64,000 nt of DNA, from positions 43,795,552-43,859,551 of the forward strand of contig OX326956.1 of NCBI GenBank assembly GCA_946800325.1, read 5' to 3'. Positions 59,720-64,000 of the stretch are shown here, in pieces; position 1 is the stretch's first letter, and every line of letters begins with the position of its first letter. Below the pieces are notes generated by a model, which was not told the origin of the DNA, did no database searches, and saw only the letters and a list, made by a program, of their open reading frames with translations. Made by a program: the position numbers and the translations under genes. Source of the stretch: Luzula sylvatica. Its lineage: Eukaryota > Streptophyta > Magnoliopsida > Poales > Juncaceae.

Positions 59720-60939
59720 TTATATTTATATAGGTGATTGGTAGCATAATGGCCTATAATGAATAAGGGTGCGTTTTTAGTATTAATAGTATTATAATCA
59801 TAATTACAAAGATGTTACAATTCAATTAAATGTATACCATGAATTGAAACAGCTCAAATGTCCCAACAATAAAGTGATTTTGTAACGTAGATAATTAATA
59901 CTGACATGTTGGAATTCATATTAGATTATTCAGCTAAGTAAAATTTTAATTAATTATAAATACATAATTTTGAGTTTTATATTTGTTCCAACAAACAACA
60001 CATTGTACCGAGGCAAGATCGTCAGTAAAGACAGAAAAAACAATTGTTAAAAGTATATAATCGACGACGGTTAACCGTCAAAAAAATTTGCCCACAAAAT
60101 TTTTGTTCGGCAGATGCCTTGCGGATTTGCATCGGATTACTTGATTTTAGACATATATTTACAATCCTAAATGCAATATTATTTTTCAGAATTTATAATT
60201 GTATTAATAAAATAAGTATACGCAACACCACCGAGACCGAAAGTGAAAGGCCTCTAAATTTTTTTTTGCACATCTAATAAATATGTAATGTAGCCCAATA
60301 ATAAATGAATTCTGGCCCAGGAAATAATTATTATATTATAATTTTATTTATTGTCGTGATATTTAATTTAAAATTATTATTAATTTATTATTTAAAAAAT
60401 TAATTTTTTTTTTCTTTTTATATAATATTAATATATTAAAATAATTATTATATAACGGTATTCGTATCACCATATCCGTATCACCGGATACGATACGATA
60501 TTGTATCATCGTATCCGTATCGTACCGAATACGATATCCGTATTCGTATCCGTATCCGTGCAATATAACTTAGAATTGTTGGGAACGGGATCCACCTTCT
60601 CACGTAGCCACAACAGAGGCCACCACGTTTCGATACCATCACCTAGGGGCGGTCCAAAATTTTGAAAAATGAAGTCAATTCCATAGAAAGATCTGAAATT
60701 TATTGTAATAGACACCAAATATTCTAACATACACTATGTAATTTGTTAAAATGAATTCGCAGTCATCACCAGAAACCAAAAGCTCTCCAGGAATGAATCA
60801 ACAAGGACTGTTGAATGCCTCTACGTCTCCATAAGTTTTCCAGTTGTCCTTGTTTGTAAAATCCATGGCTACTGAATTGAATCGATGGAGGGAAGAAAGA
60901 GGCGGTGCGGCTATTGTAAAATGACATTTACACAGGTGT

Positions 60940-61459
60940 ACACACTGCATAGAGAATGAGTGATGGAGATGGCAATAAACACTACACAAATCTTGAGAAT
61001 ATAAAGAGAGAGCTCACTTGGGTGAGAGGAGCTCTAATTTGTTATCTCCTCTGTACAATTTCAGTTTTTTCATGTGAGTGGGACGCCGAGCTCGACAAGG
61101 CAAACCCGCAATTTGTGAGCTCCTATGCGGGTTTCACCAACCCTTTCTATTATCCCCCTCTTCTCTCTATTTCTTCTTTTACTACCTTTTTGTAAGCCAT
61201 GCTAATAAATCTTAAATCCTAGGGAAGAAAGGACACATATATAAAGAGATTTATGTTTACCTTTGATTTTGTTCTTTTTGCTCTGCAATTGTGTTAAAAT
61301 GTTCCTCTTTTCGTCGCGAAAAATAATTACACGAAAAACAAGTACACTACCTTTTCTCCGCTAATTTCAACAAACGAATCTACAGGATGGCATTCCATAA
61401 GCTAACAAAAATTACAACACAAAAACAAATATCAACATACAGCAAGAATAATCTCCCAA
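60940..61459. repeat. TBL 3'-flank unit C
   Basis: Third copy of the unit seen at about 41700-42231 and 53757-54238. It holds an open frame on the plus strand at 60956-61195 (MSDGDGNKHYTNLENIKREL...), but the other copies do not keep it, so no gene is called. Confidence 0.7.
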
Positions 61460-63472
61460 CTAATTTCTCCAAGATCCCTTGCCAGCCTTAAGTAGCGACG
61501 CGTATAGCAATTCATTCCACAAATCCGGTACACCAGGCAAACACCAATGAATACAATCTTGAGACTTCTCGGCCGCGATTTGTTCCTCTGTAGAACTGTA
61601 TTCGTTTCTATAAATGGAAGGGTGTGCGTCTTTTCTGTAATCTGTGAGTCGGCTTATATTGAGGTATATAACTGGTGTTTTCATTTCTTTCAAAACTTGC
61701 TCTAAAGCTCTCATCTTCGAAGGGTAATGAGATAGATATGTTTCGTTGAATACCGGTTCTGTTTCTTTGTGGCACTGCCCTCCCGAGTTCCATTGTCCTC
61801 CCCTACATCCAAATTCAGTTAATCAAATCGAACAATGAGAGTTATTTTTTCTCAAAAAAAAAGTGAGAAGGATATAAATATAATGCACCTGAAATGGGCG
61901 AAAGAATAGCCTCTAAATACAACTTGAGTTTTCGAGGGGTTAATATTGTTATCCACCCATTTCGCCCAAGTTGTAAGTGCCTTTTGATACGCTTTTAAGA
62001 CCTTTAGTGCTGGATACACGTAATCCCCCTCTTGATAATAGTTTATCCTGTCAACAAATTCAAATATTCAAAAAATTTAAAACAAATGAAAAAAAAGAAG
62101 AATGTATGCACCGGTGTTATAAAGAACGGTGTATAACGATAAAAAAAAAAACAGTAAAAGCGGTTACGGACCGGTTCGTTTTTGCAACACGATCTCAAAT
62201 TATTTGTTAATTGTATTAGAATATTTTGAATTATGTTTTAAATTGATTTAATTTGTTTAAAGTTAATGTAAGTTGTTAATTGTAAGTTTGTGTTTTGATG
62301 GTATGTTTATATCTTTTGACGTTGATTTAATATATGTTTCTATCATATGTTATTTATTTTGTTGTTTATCTTTGAGTTTTAATTATAATTTGTTATAAGT
62401 TAACACCGGTTTTATTTTACGGATGAAGCACTGAAATGGTGACTCGTCGTTCCGTATCGTTTTACGTTTTTTACGACACTGGCATTACGTACCCTTTGGA
62501 CGTTTTCTCAGGAGTCCACCAATGTCCGGTGTTGAAAATTATTATATCGGCTTTATGGTACGTTGTGGTCGTCTCATCCAACATATCGAGTCTAAGCTTT
62601 GTATCCTTCATGTTGCTACTGTATTGATAAGTCTTTTTCACGAGAAATGCGGATTTCACATAATCCACATGACACTCGTGATCCTGCATTATTCAAATTT
62701 CATAATAAAAGCAATGTTTTTACTAAGTAAAAATGTATGATAAATACCTCGAATACGAAAGAGCAATAACTGTTTGTTTTACAACGTTTTTTTCCCGATA
62801 TCTCAAAAACATTACTCTTGTCGCTAACGCCACGACGCAAAGTACAAACCAATGACTCCCACATATTTCGGCCTAACGAGTCGCCCACAAAAAGTAATCT
62901 TTTGCCTCTTAACCTCCCTAGAAAATCTGTTGTGTTTAACCTATTCAATTCAGATAAATTTAAAAAAAAAATAAGGTTATGAAAATCAAATTAAATAAGA
63001 ATATTATAAATATTGGTGTAAATTTAATGACTAACCTTGGAATGTTGCATTGATTTGGTTGCCACCTCCAATTCAAGAAATCATGGTCATGCCTCCCATT
63101 CTTGTGACAATTGAAATCATCACCTACATAAGGGCAAGATCCAGGTGGATAGAGAGGAGGATAATTCTCATCTCTCGCCCAATTTCCATCAAATATATCG
63201 CATTCTTTTTGGAATAAACCAGCCTTACTCGTTTCGTTCTTAAAGGAAGCTGCCTTTGCAACTGAGATATTTTTTATGGTAGAACTCGTACTAGTTAAGC
63301 TGCTAGTATTTGGTGTTAATTTGGAGAAAGAAAACGACGGGGTGGTGATGGTTTGATTATCAACTGGAACAAGAAGGTAAATGAGTAAGAGAGATGCTAA
63401 AATAACACCTACGGTGAAGCCAAATGCGAGAGTTCGCTCCCAGAAAACAAGCATCTTCTTGCTCCACTCCAT
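61460..63472 (-). CDS. TBL/DUF231 O-acetyltransferase copy C
   Basis: Third tandem TBL gene. Exons 63036-63472, 62748-62940, 62493-62683, 61889-62047, 61460-61802 join to 1323 bases, 440 residues, in frame. It has an N-terminal membrane helix ([19 protein letters not shown]), a short Ser/Thr stem unlike that of A and [24 protein letters not shown] motif [18 protein letters not shown] (Ser near 167), and DxxH as [12 protein letters not shown] (Asp 409, His 412; the Ser between is Ile here). Intron 3 is longer than in A and B because it holds an insertion at about 62111-62486. It is the most diverged of the three. It reads as intact. Confidence 0.93.
62111..62486. mobile_element. Insertion in intron 3 of TBL copy C
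   Basis: About 375 bp absent from the same intron of copies A and B. Ends GGTGTTATAAAGAACGGTG and (inverted) AGTGTCGTAAAAAACGTAAA are partly complementary, so a small DNA element is likely. GGACCGGTTCG and TTCCGTATCG words lie inside. The target duplication is not resolved. Confidence 0.5.
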
Positions 63473-63848
63473 TTTGAAGCAAAACAAGCATTCTTCACTT
63501 CAGTTTGCTAGCTAGAGCAACAACGAAAATTAAATCTCAAATCTCAAGCTTGGAAGAGGAAGAGACGAGGGAGAAGAAGATGAGAGAGAGGTATGCAGTA
63601 TCAGGAGTTTGTTGTTTTCAGAATCTTTAGATTTGAAATCTCATCCACCCTTATTAATGAATTCTCAAAGTATGAGAATCGGTCAACCCTATAAAATACC
63701 AGCATCTTAACGAGGCAAGATCGCCCGTAAAGACGGAAAAAACATTTTTTTAAGTATTTTTTAAATTTTGTTAGGCAGATGCCTTGCGGATTTGAATCAA
63801 ATTATTTCGTGGAATTTGATGCGGTGTTCAAGTCCAAAAACATTGCTT
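63473..63848. other. TBL copy C 5' flank
   Basis: The promoter side of copy C. 63640-63800 repeats the AGGCAAGATCGxCxGTAAAGAC..GCAGATGCCTTGCGG unit. No gene seen. Confidence 0.6.
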
Positions 63849-64000
63849 CGTTGTTGCGCGGATATTTCAAAAATCAAGTCGTATCGTATCGGATGTCGTA
63901 TCGAATACTCGTCGGATACTTCACGTGATGTACCCGAATATTTTATTTCAAAATAATAACGGATACTTGTCGGATACTTCTAATGTATAAATAAATGTAC
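63849..64000. mobile_element. GTATCCG-family element, inverted copy, cut by window end
   Basis: Matches the reverse complement of 37169-37608 from its right end inward: TTGTTGCGCGGATA, TTCAAAAATCAAG, GTATCGTATCGGAT, ATTTTATTTCAAAATAATAACGG and TATAAATAAATGTAC appear in the same order. It runs off the window edge. Confidence 0.75.

Larger units (their letters stand above)
57640..61000. repeat. Duplicated spacer block X2 (split by MULE)
   Basis: Second copy of block X1. 57640-57749 and 59720-61000 are colinear with X1. It preserves the empty site of the LINE at 59778-59793. X2 carries a longer GTATCCG-type stretch (60455-60570) ending GTATCCGTGCAATATA that is shortened in X1. Confidence 0.85.

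Noticed and set aside
59321..59747. Long frames of alternating Ser/Leu or Arg/Glu
   Set aside because: Pure translation of the (GA)n microsatellite inside the Mutator-like element; not a gene.
60956..61195. 79-codon frame with a hydrophobic middle near TBL copy C
   Set aside because: The homologous units near copies A and B have stops in this frame, so it is not conserved.

Overview
This window is nuclear DNA of a flowering plant, most likely a eudicot. Genes are split by many short AT-rich introns with GT..AG borders. Intergenic DNA is AT-rich and full of transposon debris. The gene set is plant-specific: plastid glucan water dikinase, phylloquinone methyltransferase, MORC ATPase and TBL O-acetyltransferases. 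No species is assigned.

Layout. (1) 1-4.6 kb: a MITE-like element and a decayed LINE on the minus strand. (2) 4.6-4.9 kb: tRNA-Cys(GCA) and tRNA-Leu(CAG). (3) 5.4-8.65 kb: a diverged tandem array with a period of about 175 bp. Beside it lies a broken plastid J-domain/ferredoxin gene that is split by a hAT-like element with an intact 8-bp target duplication. (4) 10.1-17.2 kb: a complete GWD1-type gene (-). (5) 19.2-23.6 kb: a MORC-family gene (-). (6) 25.7-27.2 kb: a second decayed LINE (+). (7) 28.5-30.1 kb: MENG (-), with a 725-bp hAT-like element just upstream. (8) 33.1-36.9 kb: mitochondrial-type PNPase (-). (9) 38.3-38.5 kb: a lone terminal exon of a TPR protein. (10) 39.7-40.8 kb: DPH7-like WD40 protein (+). 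(11) 42-64 kb: three tandem TBL genes on the minus strand, copies A, B and C, with the same five-exon plan. Duplicated spacer blocks between them were later hit by a 5.7-kb LINE and a 2.0-kb Mutator-like element. Because the spacer exists twice, the empty site of each insertion can be read in the other copy.

How the genes relate. The single-copy genes are unrelated housekeeping genes. GWD1 phosphorylates starch in plastids; MENG methylates the phylloquinone precursor in plastids; PNPase processes RNA in mitochondria; MORC acts in chromatin silencing and immunity; DPH7 acts in diphthamide synthesis. The TBL cluster is a young family. A has a 1-bp insertion that breaks exon 4, B has an in-frame loss of its low-complexity stem, and B and C read as intact.

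The most unusual material is: two hAT-like elements with clean 8-bp duplications and interiors made of CCG/CGG-containing short repeats; the J/ferredoxin pseudogene trapped between such an element and the 175-bp array; and the LINE with a 30-bp minisatellite in ORF1. All calls come from reading sequence and splice signals by eye, without any database search.
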